Shown in pieces: positions 44,644 through 55,121 of a stretch of DNA of 64,000 bases. Source of the stretch: Augochlora pura (taxonomy: Eukaryota; Arthropoda; Insecta; Hymenoptera; Halictidae); NCBI RefSeq assembly GCF_028453695.1, contig NC_135782.1:13875190-13939189 (forward strand). Direction: 5' to 3'. The first letter of the stretch is position 1; the number at the start of each line of letters is the position of its first letter. The notes beneath the pieces are model-generated. The model was not told where the DNA came from and ran no database searches. It saw only the letters and a list, made by a program, of their open reading frames with translations. Both the position numbers and the translations under genes were made by a program.

Positions 44644-46280
44644 GTAGTAGTAGTAATAGTGCTTTATTTCCCTTGCGGGGCACATTGCGGACCTCCGCTC
44701 CGCTTACAATTTCGAGAGAAAGAAAGAGAGAGAGACATCATTCTTCACGCACTCATTCATTCCTTCGGACCTCCGCTTCCGCCGCATCTTCTCTCCCCCC
44801 CTCTACCGTTCCATTTACCCCCATCTACTGTCTTCCCTCCCTCATTTCTTCTAACCTTTCCATCCATGCTTCTCCCTTTCCTTCCAAAAATCCCCTTTCT
44901 CTTTCCCTCCCCTTATAACCCCTTTCATCCATCTCTCGCCCTCTCTCGCCTCTCTTCCTTTCCATTCCCTTAACTCGTCTTTGCTCTCATCCCATACCCA
45001 TAATTTCTCCTCTATCCATATTTTCATGTATCCTATTCTAACTTTCTTTCCTTCCCTCCTATTTCTTTCTGCTTCCCTCTTTATTAACCATTCTATCCTT
45101 CTCTCTTTAACTGTCAGATCGTCCATTATCCATTCCCTTCTATCCCTCAGCTTCGCCTTTCTCTTCATCACCTCTACCTTCTCTTCTACACTCTTGAACC
45201 TCACCCAAACCATCTCTCTCCCCTCCTTATCTTTTTTCCCCATTCTTCTCAGCCCTTCCACTCTCGCTATCACCCCGGTTTCCTTCAGTATCTCTTCTAT
45301 TTCTTTCCTAGCCCCCTCTATTCCCTCCTCTTTTACTTCCACCCCTTTTATAATTATATTTCTCTTCCTCTCTTCCCTCTTTCTCTTTTCTTCTTCTAGT
45401 TCTAATCCCTTCATACTTTCCTCTAATTCCTTCATCTCTTCCTTTCTCCTTCTCTCCACCCGCTCTATCTTTTCTCTTTCATCCTTTTTCCCTACTCCTT
45501 CCTCTTTCTCCTCCTTTTCCCTACCCTTCTCAATATCCTCAATCCTCTTATCCATTCTGTCCACTCTCTTTCTCATTTCCTCCATCCATTCCCTCATCTC
45601 TTCCCTACCTTCCTTCACCTCCCTTAATTCCCTTTTCACTTCCTTAAAACCTTCCCTCATCTCCCTTAATATCTTATCCAACCCTCCTTCTTCCTCTCTT
45701 TCCGGCGACCTTTGTACCTTTTGGCTTTTTCTAAATATTTCCGCCTCTATTTCCTCCGTCTCTTTTCTCTTCTCTCCCCTCTTAAAAGCCTCCAACAGAG
45801 GTACGCTGTTCGATCTTTCTCTCATCATTCTCTCCGCCATTTTCGGTCTTCCTACCTTCCTCTTCTCCTCCCCTTTCCCCTCTTTCTCCTGTCCCTTCTC
45901 CCTCACATTCTCTACCACCTTCTTATCTCCCTCCATTTCTTCTTTTTCCTATCTATCCCTCTTTTCCCTTTTCAATTTTTCCCGCGTCCCCGCTTGATCC
46001 CTTTCTCCGACTTTCTTCCTTTCGCCACTTGGCGTCGCTGCCTCTGCCACCGTCTCTATCTCTCGCCTAACCTCCAAATCCCTCCCACCTACCTTCCTTT
46101 CTATCTCTTTTCCCTTGCTCCTGCCCTTTTCCCTCTTTCACCTAGCTCCACTTGCCCTTTCCCTACTCCTTCTGCTACCTCTCTCCCCGCTGTAACACTC
46201 CCTATCTTCAAAAATCTCCTCTCCCTAACCACACCTTTCACTCACACGTCACTAACCTCGCTACCGGAAACGGAAGTCCC
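44644..46280 (-). mobile_element. LINE retrotransposon retaining ORF1 but lacking ORF2
   Basis: Inserted in the TATGG microsatellite with a perfect 17-bp duplication TATGGTATGGTATACTA at 44627-44643 and 46281-46297. On the minus strand the 5' end is GGGACTTCCGTTTCCGG (46280), then a 344-bp leader, the 361-codon ORF1, and a 207-bp 3' region ending GGGAAATAAAGCAC followed by a (TTACTAC)-like trinucleotide tail in place of poly(A). There is no room for an endonuclease/reverse transcriptase ORF2. Comparable to half-L1 elements that depend on a relative's enzyme. Confidence 0.88.
44851..45936 (-). CDS. LINE ORF1 protein (RNA-binding coat protein), intact
   Basis: 361 codons from ATG at 45936 to TAG at 44851, no interruption. 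Residues 26-32 (RKVGRPK) resemble a basic AT-hook core. Residues 85-190 are almost all E, K, R, M and L with heptad spacing, a long coiled coil for multimerisation. NIIIKG (193-198) and VWVRF (243-247) fit the two RNP strands of an RRM-like fold. DDLTVKERR (272-280) and VRIGYMKIWIEEKLWVWDES (299-318) resemble the C-terminal domain of LINE ORF1 proteins. By family it would bind LINE RNA as trimers in cytoplasmic particles. Strong purine bias, and no ORF2 follows. Annotation pipelines may miscall this as trichohyalin-like. Confidence 0.85.
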   Translation of the reverse strand: MEGDKKVVENVREKGQEKEGKGEEKRKVGRPKMAERMMRERSNSVPLLEAFKRGEKRKETEEIEAEIFRKSQKVQRSPEREEEGGLDKILREMREGFKEVKRELREVKEGREEMREWMEEMRKRVDRMDKRIEDIEKGREKEEKEEGVGKKDEREKIERVERRRKEEMKELEESMKGLELEEEKRKREERKRNIIIKGVEVKEEGIEGARKEIEEILKETGVIARVEGLRRMGKKDKEGREMVWVRFKSVEEKVEVMKRKAKLRDRREWIMDDLTVKERRIEWLIKREAERNRREGKKVRIGYMKIWIEEKLWVWDESKDELREWKGREAREGERWMKGVIRGGKEKGDFWKEREKHGWKG

Positions 46281-46435
46281 TATGGTATGGTATACTATGG
46301 TATGGTATAGTATGGTATGGTATAGTATAGTATGGTATAATATAGTATAGTATGGTATAGTATAGTATGGCATAGTATAGTATAGTACAGTACAGTACAG
46401 TATAGTATAGTGCAATACAATACAATATAATATTA
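46281..46435. repeat. TATGG/TATAG microsatellite, right part
   Basis: Continuation of the microsatellite after the LINE, grading from TATGG to TATAG and ACAGT units. Confidence 0.95.
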
Positions 46436-46531
46436 AAATGTAAAAAAAATATAATATAAAAAATTATTTTAGAACGTGTTGTAACAATTTTAATGGTGCC
46501 TCGGAGTCACCACTCGAATGCAAAGGGTTAA

Positions 46532-46710
46532 CCCTTTTTACTTGAAGCCATTTTAACCGAAAATCCGAAGTAAAATTTTTGGCTCGTGGCATTTCCATTC
46601 CATGTAACAATGTGCATTTTTATAAATTGATTCTTGTGACTTGTACCAATAATTTCACTATTTAACAATTTTTTAAATCTAAACTTTATTTCTATAACAA
46701 TTATCTTGAA
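46532..46710. mobile_element. Truncated piggyBac-type MITE, CCCTTTGCACTCGA family
   Basis: CCCTTTTTACTTGAAGCC follows directly on the TTAA that ends the preceding copy. The next 170 bp match the family at low identity and no right end is found. The two copies abut head to tail around one TTAA. Confidence 0.7.
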
Positions 46711-46774
46711 CTCCTTCTGAACAATGTAGCTAAATCCCCATTCAGAAATACATTGAACACAATATAAATAATTA

Positions 46775-47531
46775 CCCAATATTAAATAATTAACCATGTA
46801 ACGAATACAAATAATTTCGCGAGCATAATAAAAAGAAAAGTAATTTTACAATAATAATAGATAAAATTTTGTTATTGGTTTAAGAGATATTGGTTTCAGG
46901 GGCTAAGTGTTAACTTTCAGTACTTCTTCTGAACAATGTATCCAAATCCCAATTTAGAAATACTTTGAACACAATTTTTCTTTAACTGAATCTAATATAG
47001 CTTGAATGTATAGAGTTTTACTTTTGCAAAGAGCTCTTAAACTTTGCTCTACGACTATGTTTCACCACTTTGTGCACCTATGAATGCAAGATATACAACG
47101 CTCCGTATTAGTCCTAAGTAATACAAAGTACGTGATGGCCCTACAAGACAAAACATGGCCCACGATTCTACCCCGTGAAGCTGTCAAAAAAAAATCGTAG
47201 AGTAAGTTTTGAGGAGTCTTCGTAAAGGGGAAGATTCAGTCTTCGAATCCATGGTAGATGCAATCACGAAGAAAATTTTCCAATGATCCGAGAGACCTGT
47301 AAATGTCGAGCATTCTAAAGGAAAAATGTATCTTGAGTTTCCCACGCAGAACGTCGTGAGAAATAATCTTGGTGGAAAACGCGCTACAGTCGATGAAAGT
47401 GGAGACTTTGATCTTTAAAACGAGTTAAAGTTTATCGCCGTGCGATATTTTTTCGCGAAATTACAACAGTTTGAATATCGTCGAGTTTTTTGGATATCGC
47501 GAGGTTATGAGAGATTTACAGGGACGAACTT
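46775..47531. repeat. Long inverted duplicate, arm 1
   Basis: Aligns along its length with the reverse complement of 56501-57262. Landmarks: TTCTGAACAATGTATCCAAA, GAGCTCTTAAACTTTGCTCT, AACATGGCCCACGATTCTAC, GTGGAGACTTTGATCTTTAA and CGACGATATTC/GAATATCGTCG. Several percent mismatches and small indels. A short diverged part of it (TTCTGAACAATGTAGCTAAA) is repeated at 46718. No coding frame is conserved between arms. Confidence 0.9.
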
Positions 47532-47699
47532 GTTCCATCGTAACCCTGCGTTTTATAAGGAACAATAAAACGAAGAACCAATCGACGGAGGTCGAAATAC
47601 TCCTCTACCTTTTACTGTCTTTTACTAAAAATGTAAAGTAATGTCAAGGGACAAGAAAAAGTTTGAATCTTGAGAAAAGAATACTCGACGGACTGCGGT

Positions 47700-48800
47700 C
47701 TAGGTTAGGTCTGCATTAGGTTTACAGTTTTTCGTAAATATTTCGAGAACTAATGCAGATTGATATTTTCTGTAAAGGAAAAAGTTGTTTAAAATTTCAA
47801 GCTGTACAATATACTTGAATTTCATCAAAATCTAAGAGGGGTATATTATTATAAATAATTATGGAGTCTAAAAAATATAATTTATAAAAGTTAAAAATTG
47901 TTTCAAAATCTACAGTTTACTTATAACGCTCAAAACATTTTATAAACTTTTCTCAAATCTAGAAATGTTACGAACTTTATAAGTAGACCTGCATCAGTTC
48001 ATGTTAGGTCTACAAGTATATGCAGGTTAGGTTTGCCCTAACTCTACAATTTTTCTCCAATATCTCAAAAACTATTGCAGATAGGAATTTCCTACAAAGG
48101 AAAAAGTTGTTCAAAATATCATATACTTAAATCTCATCAAAATCAACAATGATCACACTTTCGTAAATAATTACTAAATTTTAAAACAATAGTCCATGAG
48201 AGTTAAAACTTATTTAACAATGTACAGTCCACTTACAACACCCAGAACACTTTATAAACCCTTCTTAGGTCTATAAAGTTAGCAATATTAAAGTAGATAA
48301 GCTTAATGTTCAGGTTATGTCTACCTTATGTATAGGTTAGGTCTGCCCCAACTCCACACTGTTTTTTCGATATCTCAAAAACTATTGCAGATGAGAATAT
48401 CCTGCAAAGGAAAAAGTTATTCAAAATATCAAGCTATATAATATACTTAAATCTCATCACAATCAAGAAAGAACACACTTACATAAATATTTACCATATC
48501 TTAAAACAAAAGTTCTTGAAAGTTAAAACTTGTTTAGTAATCTACAGTCCACTTACAACAACCAAAACATTTTATAAACCATTCTCAGATCTACGAATGT
48601 TATGAACACATTATAAGTAAACTTGCATCAGTCTAGGTTAGGTCTACGTCCCATCTAGGTTAGGTCTGCCCCAACTCCACAGTTTTCCTCCAATATCTTG
48701 AAAACTATTTTAGACAGAAATTTCCTGCAAAGGAAAATGTTATTCACAGTCTCAAGCTGCACCATATACTTAAATCTCATCAAAATCAACAATGATTTAT
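47700..48800. repeat. Tandem repeat, unit about 300-330 bp, 3.5 units
   Basis: GGTTAGGTCTGCCCCAACTC or variants near 47704, 48025, 48328 and 48659, each followed by CAATATCT(C/T)(A/G)AAAACTATT, CTGCAAAGGAAAAAGTT, CTTAAATCTCATCA and ACAGTCCACTTACAAC in fixed order. Confidence 0.88.
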
Positions 48801-49500
48801 TCCTAAGTAATTACCGACTATTAGAAGAACGATCAATAAAGATAAAAAAGAAGAGAAAGAAGAAAAATTGTTCGATCACTAATTCGTAGAGGTCTCAGAC
48901 AAAATATTCGACCGGGGGCTACTAGACACGACAATTATTCATCCCGACGGAGGATCGTTGATCCCCGAACGCCCCTGGTTCGTCGACGGATCAAAAAACA
49001 CAAGCCCCGAACGTCCAGCCGTATTTCCTTCCGGTACGTGATCTTTAATCCCCACTCGGACAAAAACGGGACCGGTCTCGATCTCCTCGCCGGTAAAATC
49101 TATACACACAAACACACGCACACGAACACAGACAGATCCACAGCTATATACAGAGGTACTTTTTCTCCTAGCCGGAATACATAATTCCTACGTTATTATA
49201 TCCGCTTTTCGGCGTGCAATACGCGAACCGTTCGCTCGTCCGTCGAGTGGTTTTAAACAGCCCGCGCGCCGCGCGGAACAGAGCCGCTTCCCCGTGTAAA
49301 CACACGCGCGCCGGCTGTACGAGCGTGTGTAGTAGAACGGTGGAACGCATGTCCACGGGCATGTGTTGTCGAATATTTCACGTAACCGCGGAACGAATGG
49401 AACGGGAACCGTCGAAAGTCGCGATTTCGTTGTAACGCATTTTCTTCGAATTTATTAATGAATTTTAAAAATTAAAATTAAAATTCGCGGCTGCCGGTTG
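48801..49500. other. No gene seen; CpG-rich island
   Basis: CpG-rich at 48900-49430 with an (AC)n-like stretch at 49100-49130. Short frames only. Confidence 0.45.
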
Positions 49501-49607
49501 TACAGTAAGTCCCATAAGCATTGGTACCCTCGTTGTTTATAAGAGAAATCTCTTGAAATCAAGGGATGCATGTAAAATTTTGCAATAAACTTTTCATTAT
49601 CTTATTT

Positions 49608-50020
49608 AATATTTTTGGATGCGACGGAAGAGGAAAAGTTTGGAGAAAGCCTAATACAGAACTAGAATTAAAAAATGTACAACCAAATGTAATGCTCGGC
49701 GAAGGTTCCGTGATGGTGTGGGACTTGTCTTTATCGATGGAATTTTGGATAAGATAAAGTAGAAAAATATACTCGAAGAAAATCTGCGCTCGAGTGTGAT
49801 TAAGCTTGGTCTGGAAGATGACTACTATTTTCAACGCGATAACGATCCGAAGCATACTGCTCGGATTGTTCGCAATTGGATACTTTACCACGTTCCTCAT
49901 TTTTTACATACACCTCCTCAGAGTCCAGATATAAATCCTATAGAACATTTATGGGCGGAAATAGATAAAAGATTATGCGAGCATGAAATTTTCAATAAAC
50001 AAATGCTAAAAATCAATTGA
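49608..50020 (+). pseudogene. Tc1-type transposase, C-terminal part
   Basis: Reads NIFGCDGRGKVWRKPNTELE then LGEGSVMVWDL, a stop, and after small damage IKLGLEDDYYFQRDNDPKHT, where DND holds the second catalytic aspartate. Then PPQSPDINPIEHLWAEIDKR, where PIEHLW holds the catalytic glutamate of the DD34E triad, to LKIN and a stop at 50020. Both helix-turn-helix domains and the first aspartate, normally just before the NIFGSDG-like block, are missing. The sequence starts straight after the inverted end. Confidence 0.9.
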
Positions 50021-50029
50021 AACAGAGTA

Positions 50030-50690
50030 TGAAGACACTATACTATAGAAATTAATGTCTTAGTCAAGCAATTTGAATAAGTTTGATTAAGTATGAAGCT
50101 ATACGAATCGATTTCTCCATCTTGCAGTTTGAAGTAACTTGAAATATTTAGCTAGTATAGTATAGCAACTAGTGCCGCCATATAATAGTTTGAATAAGTT
50201 TGAAGAAGTATGAAGATATTATACTATACAAAATGTATGTCTCCAACCAATAATTTGTGTAGGTTGGAATTTAAAGACAGTTGGAATACGAAAATTTGAT
50301 GACAGTATAATATAGAAATTAAGGTCGTTATCTAGCGGTTTGAATAGGTTTGAACAAGTATGAAGCTACTACAAAATATAACCTAACATCTTTATGAAGC
50401 AGTTTTAATAGGTTAGTATTTTCTTTAAGAAATGAATACTTCATCTAGCAGTAAGAAGACAATATAAAATAAAGATTGATATCTCCATCTAGCAGTTTGA
50501 ATAAGTTTGAAGAAGTATGAAGCAACCACAAAATAGAAATTAAAATCTTCGTGAAGCAATTTAAATAGGTTGAAATATGTTCGAAGAAATTATCGTTTGC
50601 ATCTATCAATATTAAAACACCATAAAATAAAAATGTTTTTATCAAGTAGTTTGAAAAAGTATGAAGTTACTATACTATAGAAATTAATGT
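50030..50690. repeat. Diverged tandem repeats inside the Tc1 element
   Basis: AGTTTGAATAAGTTTGAAGA and AAGTATGAAGCTACTATAC with ATAGAAATTAATGTC recur loosely about every 70-80 bp through the non-coding right half. Confidence 0.75.
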
Positions 50691-50803
50691 TCCGTATTCA
50701 TTCGTAATAAAAAGTTTATTGCAAAATCTTACATGCGTCCCTTGATTTCAATAAATTTCTCTTATAAGCAACGAGGATACGAATATTTATGGGACTGACT
50801 GTA

Positions 50804-51479
50804 TTTGCGTCTAATTTCACCGTATTTCCAAGATTATGTTAAGGTTATGTGCTGAAAGACAATACACTGAAATTAGAAGCGGCATCCAATCGGAAGCCAT
50901 GAATTTTAATTCTAATTCTGATAATTCTGGCCGCGAGAGCCTAAAAATGAATGAATTGTTTATTAATAATCCGTTCGAGGAAAAATTGTTTACGTCGAAT
51001 AGAAGATGTCACGTGGTGTTCTGAGAATTGTCATGGTATTTATTTTAACAAATAGCCGATTGAAAACATTGTCAGACAGTTTTTGGGGTTGTTACCCCCC
51101 AACATGGCGGTAGTCGCACTGTGAAACGGGATCAAGAGATTACGCGCTGTTTTTTCCGTTCTAGCGAATGGAAAATTATGAAAAAATTTATGGACGTTCT
51201 ACGCGATGGTAGGAAGGATACTGAATTTTTTCAGAATTTTCGGTGGTCGCATCGAGTTTCGAATAATTCTGGAAACCTGAAAATGTTGATTCCGTAATAA
51301 AGCGGAGGAAGGACTGCGTTTGTATTTCTGGAATTGTAGAGCTCTGTGATGGTTATTAACGTGTATTTTTCTAGATTTTTAATAAAAATTCAATACTGAC
51401 GGAAATTCGAAGAAGTTGGTTTTGCATCATTATTGTTAATTTTTGTTAGATTGTGTTGGAATGGCTATATTAATTGGAG
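50804..51479. other. No gene seen; unique DNA
   Basis: Moderately AT-rich, with GTTACCCCCCAACATGGCGG at 51092. No supported frame. Confidence 0.5.
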
Positions 51480-52245
51480 AATATGATTGTTAATATGGAA
51501 AGTACATTGGCAGTGGATAAATGGTATAATGTAATTATAAAAAAATGCATTTTTAATATGAAGACAGTATGGCATAAATAGTAATAAAAATAGTACAGTA
51601 TAATGTAACTGATAATAAAGATGATATATTTATATATTTACTGTAAGAACAGTATGATATAATTATTAATAAGAAATATACTTGTAATGCGAAAATTGTA
51701 TAATGTGATTATTAATAACAAAAATAGACTTCCAATGGAAAAACACTATAATATAATTATCAAGAAAAAATACAATACTAACGTAAAAAACAGTGTAGTA
51801 TAATTATTAATAAAAAATGATATACTTTTAATATTAAGACAATATAACAAAATTATTACTACAAATAATACAGTACAATGTAGTTATTGCTAAAAAGAAT
51901 AATACACTAAAAAACAATAGAATGTAATCATTAAAATTTATACATTTTCGGTGCAAGAACAGTATAATATAAATGTTAACAAAAATAACATACTTTCAGT
52001 GCAAAGACAATACATTTATCAACAAAGAAAATACATTTTCAACTGAAAAACAGTATACTGTAATTATTATAATAAAAGAATAGTATAATACAATTATTAA
52101 TAAAAACAAAGAACACTTTCAATGTAAAAATAGTATACTACAATTAACAATAAAAGAATTATACTTACTATATTATATTATTCTATATTATACTACTCTA
52201 TATTATACTATTATTTAACATTATAATAACGTTATTTAACATTGT
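51480..52245. repeat. Degenerate array, unit about 50 bp
   Basis: Words AACAGTATAATATAATTATT and AATACACTTTCAATGTAAAA alternate roughly every 50 bp. A second block of the same family lies at 54150-54350, beyond the 72-bp array. Confidence 0.75.
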
Positions 52246-52249
52246 TATA

Positions 52250-52505
52250 CAGGGTGTCCCGGAAATTGTAGTACAACCGAGCATTTTCACTGTTTGTAGA
52301 CACTGTCCCGAACAGAGACAAGCGGAGCAGTGAAATACACGACAAACAAATTCTATTAAATGGTTTACAAGTTGAACGAACTTTGAAGTCGATTATCACG
52401 AAAACGGAGCGCCGGATGAAAAAATGTTATACCAAAGTATTTTCTTCTTCTTTTATGTAGAATCACTCTTTGCCCGGTTGTACTACGACTTTCGGGACAC
52501 CCTGT
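52250..52505. mobile_element. TA-flanked MITE (CAGGGTGTCCCG ends)
   Basis: CAGGGTGTCCCGGAAATTGT (from 52250) mirrors CAGGGTGTCCCGAAAGTCGT read inward from 52505. Both continue into AGTACAACCG, so the ends are about 30 bp. TA on both sides (52248-52249 and 52506-52507). 256 bp, no coding region; a Tc1/mariner-mobilised type widespread in insects. Confidence 0.92.
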
Positions 52506-52507
52506 AT

Positions 52508-53225
52508 AACATTTTAACCGTATAATAAAATTCGACATAATTCGCGTACGATTAAAACGGCAACGCTCTCTTCATGTACGACCGTCTATCATCTATGAAA
52601 CGCGAAACAGCAAGGAATTGAATAATTTACATCCGCAAAGCCGTGCATTGTGTTCCGAGGCGTTTTATCGGGATACCAGATCGACGCATTCCGTTCCTCG
52701 GACACACATCGAAGCGTTATCGTCGAAACGATTTATAGTTGTCAGACTTATTTTTTCAATAGCGCCAGCCCCTCGATACTTGCCACCGCGATAAATGCCT
52801 TTCTATGCGATCGTTGACACGCATCACGGATCCACCTGCTCCCTCCTCCACCCTCGCCACCACCCTTGCTCTGCCCCCTAAAAGTGTCGGCTAACCTGTC
52901 CAAAAATGGAATACGCCCGTTGTTTTATAAAAACAATTTTTCGAAAATATTTTTTTCCCCCGGCTCCGAGGACGGACGGCTACATTTTATTATTTTCTCT
53001 CTATAACAATATAGACGCGTCGCCTCCGGAAATATACGGTCCGGGCTAGTGGATTAGAGGCGCGACGCCAATGGACGCGCACGGTACTCCGGGGGACCCT
53101 CCGGTGACAATTCGCGTGGGGCTCTTCGACTATTGTTGCACACGGTTTAAGCAATTTATTAAAACTTCGCGCTCGAGCGGAGATTCCGAAACGCCATGGA
53201 AAATGATTGTATCGCTTTTCGAAGT
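52508..53225. other. No gene seen; CpG-rich
   Basis: GC-rich at 52780-53180, unique. No recognised coding region. Confidence 0.45.
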
Positions 53226-53229
53226 AATT

Positions 53230-54110
53230 TTAACGTTGTAGGAATATTATTTAACGTTGTTTAACATTGTTTGATAATTTTGACATTATTCAACATTATT
53301 TAACGTTATTTAATATTTCTGACATGTTTAAACATTATTTAGCATTATGTAACGTTATGATAATGTGATTTAACGTTATTTGACATTATGATGACGTCAT
53401 TTAACTATATTTAACGTTAGTTGACATTACGATAACGTCAATTAACGTTTGTTAATTATTTTTTGACCTTATTTTCCATTATATGACGTTATTTGACATT
53501 ATGATAACGTTAATTAACGTTATTTAATATTTTTTGACATTGTTTAACATTATTTGACGTTATTTAACGTTATTTGACATTATGATAACGTCATTTAACG
53601 TTATTTAATATTTTATGACGTTATTTATTATTATTTAACGTTATTTGACATTATGGTAACGTCATTTACCGTTTTTTAATATTTTTTGACGTTATTTATC
53701 ATTATTTAACATTATTTGACATTATGATAACGTCATTGAACGTTATTTAATATTTTATGACATTATTTAACATTATTTAACTATATTTGACATTATGATA
53801 ACGTCATTTATCGATATTTAATTATTTTTTTGACCTTATTTTCCATTATGTAACGTTATTTGACATTATCATAACGTCATTTAACGTTACTTAATATGTT
53901 TTGACATTATTTATCATTATTTAACATTATTTTCCATTATATAACGTTATTTGACATTATGACAACGACATTTAATGTTATTTAATATTTGTTGACGTTA
54001 TTTGACATTATGATAACGTCATTTAACGTCATTTAACGTTATTTAACTATTTCTTGACCTTATTTTACATTATATAACATTATTAAACATGGTGGATGTT
54101 ATTATTGTTA
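53230..54110. repeat. 72-bp tandem array rich in GATAACGTCATTTAACGTTA
   Basis: ATTATGATAACGTCA landmarks near 53501, 53582, 53652, 53724, 53796, 53868 and 54011 are mostly 70-73 bp apart. Within units AACGTT, GACGTTA and TGACATTA recur, giving many short inverted repeats and CRE-like TGACGTCA words (53393). Confidence 0.85.
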
Positions 54111-54149
54111 ATCTCTATTAGATTCTGTTAGAACAGCTATCGTGATTGA

Positions 54150-54358
54150 AAAATATGGTTAATAATAAATAAATAATACGTTATAATGTAATTAATAGTA
54201 CAAGAAAACATTATAGCATAATCAGTAATATTAATAATACAATAATTGATAATAAAAATTAAGTAATTGTTAATATAGATGTTATACTTTCAATTCAAAA
54301 ACAGTATAACGTAATTGTTAATAAAAAATACAGTTCTAATGGAAAAACAGTACAGAGA
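54150..54358. repeat. Second block of the approximately 50-bp degenerate array
   Basis: AATACGTTATAATGTAATTA and TTTCAATTCAAAAACAGTAT words match the 51480-52245 array, so the 72-bp array appears to split one older array. Confidence 0.65.
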
Positions 54359-54359
54359 C

Positions 54360-54970
54360 TATTTTAAATTTCGAATTATAATGACTCCGAGGTTTGTCAA
54401 GTGGCTTAGTAAGATATTCGACGAGAAAGAATCATGAATCTGTGCTCCATAAGGTCTCGTTTTAAATCTTCTAGAAATTGTTAATCAACTTTGACGACCG
54501 AACATTAATTAATTATTTCTGATATAATTTCGCAAACATTACAGGACAAAAATGATATAAATTCGTAAAAGCGATCGAAATTCAAAATGCTTTCGAATCA
54601 TTAGTAAATTTGTCTCGTTATTGCTTCTGCCATAGTTTTAGAGAATGATTCTTCCTCTTTGAAACGTCCTCTCTAAACTTGTTCTACGATTTTTTCTAAT
54701 CGTTTTATGAAATTTAAACGAGGAGCAGAGTTTGTCCTATAATACGCTCTGCCTTTAGAGCTTTATAGCGTGACTACAAAAATTATTAAATCTATACAAT
54801 CGTTAACAAATTTTTTTCGCGACGATATCTGGCATGGATTTGAAGATTGAATATTCCCCTTTAAAACGAGCCCTTAAAACTTGTTTTAAGACTTTTTCTA
54901 ATTATTTCATAAAATTGAAACGAGAAGCAAGATTGTTCTGCAATACATCCTCCGTTGCTCTATACTATAG
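54360..54970. repeat. Diverged copy of the 46.8-kb dispersed repeat (reverse sense)
   Basis: GATTCTTCCTCTTTGAAACG followed by CTTGTTCTACGATTTTTTCT near 54650, and GATTGAATATTCCCCTTTAA then ACTTGTTTTAAGACTTTTTC near 54846. Both parallel 56785-56850 and 63910-63950. Confidence 0.65.
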
Positions 54971-55068
54971 TTAAAAAAATCGTAGCATACTAATCGTGCA
55001 TTGTAATGATTAACTATGCAAGCCTGATTTAGAAAGGAATCTTAATTATTATTTATTTCTTGTTTCAG

Positions 55069-55121
55069 CAACCAGTCGAAGCAACTAGGTCACTCGTTTC
55101 AACAGTTCTAGACAGCAGCTT
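55069..55121 (+). other. Candidate small exon
   Basis: A good acceptor (TTTATTTCTTGTTTCAG ending 55068) and a near-consensus donor (GTGAGTACA from 55122) frame 53 nt. Only the first phase is open: QPVEATRSLVSTVLDSSL. The other two phases hit stops, consistent with coding or with chance. A 5' UTR exon is equally possible. No neighbouring exon was found within the window, and the protein piece is not recognisable. Confidence 0.35.

Larger units (their letters stand above)
44315..46527. mobile_element. piggyBac-type MITE, CCCTTTGCACTCGA family, expanded by microsatellite and LINE
   Basis: CCCTTTGTACTGTAATAACG at 44315 (TTAA 44311-44314) and CACTCGAATGCAAAGGG ending 46527 (TTAA 46528-46531). Flanking parts (44440-44570 and 46440-46527) align with the 41072-41311 copy. 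Its middle now holds a TATGG microsatellite and a LINE. The right TTAA is shared with another family copy starting at 46532. Confidence 0.85.
49503..50801 (+). mobile_element. Tc1-type element with long inverted ends
   Basis: CAGTAAGTCCCATAAGCATT starts at 49503 and mirrors CAGTCAGTCCCATAAATATT read inward from 50801. The inverted similarity continues for about 95 bp (CCTCGTTG, CTTGAAATCAAGGGA-type, TTTTGCAATAAACTTTT). TA lies on both sides (49501-49502 and 50802-50803). It carries a truncated Tc1 transposase and a block of diverged short tandem repeats. Confidence 0.93.

Noticed and set aside
44981..46350. 338- and 212-codon plus-strand frames
   Set aside because: They are antisense to the purine-biased LINE ORF1 and its leader; the pyrimidine-rich complement naturally lacks stops.
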